From positions 1 through 24,653 of the forward strand of contig DAOVQB010000046.1 of assembly GCA_030628905.1 (NCBI GenBank): DNA of 24,653 nucleotides, written 5' to 3'. Position numbers and translations under genes: made by a program. Shown one piece after another: positions 23,401-24,653 of this stretch; the stretch's first letter is position 1; each line of letters begins with the position of its first letter. The notes under the pieces were generated by a model. It made no database searches. It was not told where the DNA came from and saw only the letters and a list, made by a program, of their open reading frames with translations. The DNA comes from DAOVQB01 sp023128935 (GTDB taxonomy: Bacteria; Eisenbacteria; RBG-16-71-46; CAIMUX01; WJJG01).

Positions 23401-24282
23401 CTACGAATTGCGGCGACGCTGGCGGTAGGCCAACAGTCCCAAGAGACCCAGACCCGAGCCCAGAAGCAAGAATGTACCCGGCTCCGGAATGGCTGTGCCC
23501 TGGAGCGCACTCTCAAATCCCGAACCATAGTCGCAGGCTCCGGAGCTGTACTGCGCCGCGAACGAACCATAATTCGGTGACAGGTTGCCCCAGCCAGAAT
23601 TATCGAAGTAGATCGCCTGGGTATCGCTACGGTAGAAGTCAGGATCATCGCCATTGAGACACCCCAACCAGAAGCGAACGTCGTCACCCAGGACGACCTG
23701 GATGTCGTCCTCCGACCACCCGTTACCCGTCTGATCGTAATAGAGATCCGCCGTAATGCTGAAGTTCCCAATATCCAGCCCACCGAGATCTGTGGGACGT
23801 AGCCGCTTGCTTCCATCGGTCGTCCACCACTGTACACTCGATCCGCCCAAGTTGTACGGGTTGTGGATGTAGCGCAGATTCCAACCGTCGGCAGCCGTCC
23901 CGGTGATTGCAGTTCCGGGCTTGCTCACAACGGTTTCTCCCCAGCTGGTAGCGGCCGGGTTGTTCAGGAACCACGAGTTGAACATGGCGAGCCCTTCGCC
24001 TTCGTCGTCAAGGCTATTCCGCCAGTTGACATACGTATTATAGTCGTCGGACTGCGCGTGCCCGGCCTGCATGGCGTCGCTGAAGGTTCCGTAGTAGGAG
24101 GCAGCCCAGTCCTCATGTACGCGCCTCGCGTCGAGCTGCATGGCCTTCAAACCCGTCCCATCCACCGCGTATCGGTCCAAAATATCATTGGGGTCAAAAC
24201 TGATGGTGACCGTGGCTGCAGCGCTGCTCACCAAGATCAAGAACATGGCCCCAAAGCTAAGTGCCCATCCCAAAGGTTTCAC
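23401..24282 (-). CDS. PEP-CTERM sorting-domain protein
   Basis: This is a 293-aa secreted protein beginning at GTG 24282, with GGGGGAGG 7 bases upstream. The signal peptide covers about residues 1-23 (SFGAMFLILVSSAAA). The C-terminus (265-293) is a classic PEP-CTERM tripartite signal: PEP at 266-268, a hydrophobic helix FLLLGSGLGLLGLLAY and an RQRRR tail, recognised and cleaved by exosortase in EPS-producing Gram-negatives. The central region is rich in Trp, Tyr, Asp, Asn and Gly (DGWNLRYIHNPYNLGG, SSVQWWTTDGSKRLRP, DDIQVVLGDDVRFWLG) and is probably a beta-rich extracellular domain, not one I recognise. No exosortase gene lies in the window. It is convergent with the CPBP gene. Confidence 0.9.
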   Translation of the reverse strand: MKPLGWALSFGAMFLILVSSAAATVTISFDPNDILDRYAVDGTGLKAMQLDARRVHEDWAASYYGTFSDAMQAGHAQSDDYNTYVNWRNSLDDEGEGLAMFNSWFLNNPAATSWGETVVSKPGTAITGTAADGWNLRYIHNPYNLGGSSVQWWTTDGSKRLRPTDLGGLDIGNFSITADLYYDQTGNGWSEDDIQVVLGDDVRFWLGCLNGDDPDFYRSDTQAIYFDNSGWGNLSPNYGSFAAQYSSGACDYGSGFESALQGTAIPEPGTFLLLGSGLGLLGLLAYRQRRRNS

Positions 24283-24362
24283 TGGACTACCTCCCCCTTG
24301 ATGTAAATTCTGCGAATCTCATCACGAACTCATCTGGACGATGGCATACGACAATTGCCTAT

Positions 24363-24653
24363 GTGCAAGAGATATGCCATCGGGTGGCTTTCAGCGGCCG
24401 TGGCCTAAGGGTGTTGAAAATATGTAGATAGGCCGCGTGCCCGAGGCCTGTGGCGCAAAGACGAGCGGAGTCAGCGATCACTCTGTAAGGCTAACCAGAC
24501 ATCTAACGGATGACGTGCAAGCGGCCTGCCCTCGGATGGCTTCCAGCGTCTGTGGTCTAAAGGTGTTGAGAATGGGTAGATAGACCGCGTGCCCAAAGAC
24601 TGCGGCACAAGGGCGCGCGCAATCAGCGGTCACCCTGTTAGGAAACCAAACAC
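24363..24653. repeat. two diverged copies of a 152-bp repeat, cut by the window end
   Basis: GTGCAAG at 24363 and at 24515 each begin a unit. Further shared blocks are CATCGGGTGGCTTTCAGC / CCTCGGATGGCTTCCAGC, GTGTTGA-AAT, GTAGATAG-CCGCGTGCCC and TCAGCG-TCAC-CTGT-AGG. The copies align over about 140 bases with one single-base gap and many substitutions, at a period of 152. The second copy runs to the end of the window, so more units may follow. No coding frame is conserved without stops in both copies. The nature is unknown: possibly non-coding structured RNA, an intergenic repeat family or a decayed element. Confidence 0.75.

Noticed and set aside
24500..24645. Possible integron attC site in the 152-bp repeat
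   Set aside because: TAAC/GTTA ends are present, but the consensus core sites (RYYYAAC/GTTRRRY) are not both met, and no cassette ORF or integrase is visible.

Overview
The window looks like a chromosomal segment from a moderately GC-rich Gram-negative bacterium, probably an uncultured FCB-related lineage of the Eisenbacteria/Krumholzibacteriota/Latescibacterota kind. That placement is inference. It rests on four secreted proteins ending in FlgD/T9SS-like C-terminal beta domains, cohesin-like and dockerin-like modules within the same proteins, lipoboxes, and one PEP-CTERM protein. I see no rRNA, tRNA, CRISPR array or complete insertion sequence.

Layout. Positions 1-1000 hold the 3' two thirds of a PmbA/TldE-like gene. 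Two small minus-strand genes (995-1624) include a signal-peptide protein with WVPGHW motifs. Positions 2153-4142 hold an unrecognised or DUF-like protein with a Pro/Ser-rich insert and a TPR lipoprotein with a one-base frameshift. An AT-richer FkbM methyltransferase (4299-4994) and an intact tex gene (5078-7240) follow. Positions 7304-7560 carry an oligopeptide-transporter (OPT) gene whose middle is deleted. Next is a frameshifted AAA ATPase/PD-(D/E)XK (DUF234) gene (7925-9377) with a dyad-rich promoter. An exported, Tat-type, HisC-like aminotransferase carrying a C-terminal sorting domain lies at 9729-11171. Behind it come a 54-bp palindromic tandem array and the first ~26 codons of a second ATPase gene, cut off at the 3' end of a glycosidase gene.

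The central minus-strand cluster (18715 to 11602) encodes three secreted, modular proteins: a 735-aa cohesin/fn3/dockerin-like protein, a 345-aa cohesin-FlgD protein, and a 1236-aa GH5 (mannanase-like) enzyme. In the last, one complete GH5 domain sits inside a loop of another. The close spacing and shared modules suggest one extracellular polysaccharide-degrading system. To its right lie a TPR lipoprotein with a probable frameshifted tail (19086-19676) and a 1151-aa membrane protein (19781-23236). That protein is an internal duplication of a soluble domain plus a CPBP (Abi) protease domain, and the second protease copy has lost its catalytic motifs. A perfect 16-bp hairpin separates it from a convergent PEP-CTERM gene. 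The window ends in a 152-bp repeat.

Two themes recur: gene decay or frameshifts (six loci) and small tandem duplications (15, 16-18, 20, 42, 54 and 152 bp). The frameshifts could be real or could be assembly errors in homopolymers and dinucleotide runs. The strongest candidates for something undescribed are the nested GH5-in-GH5 enzyme, the exported aminotransferase with a sorting tail, the duplicated half-dead CPBP protease, and the palindromic arrays in front of the ATPase-nuclease genes.
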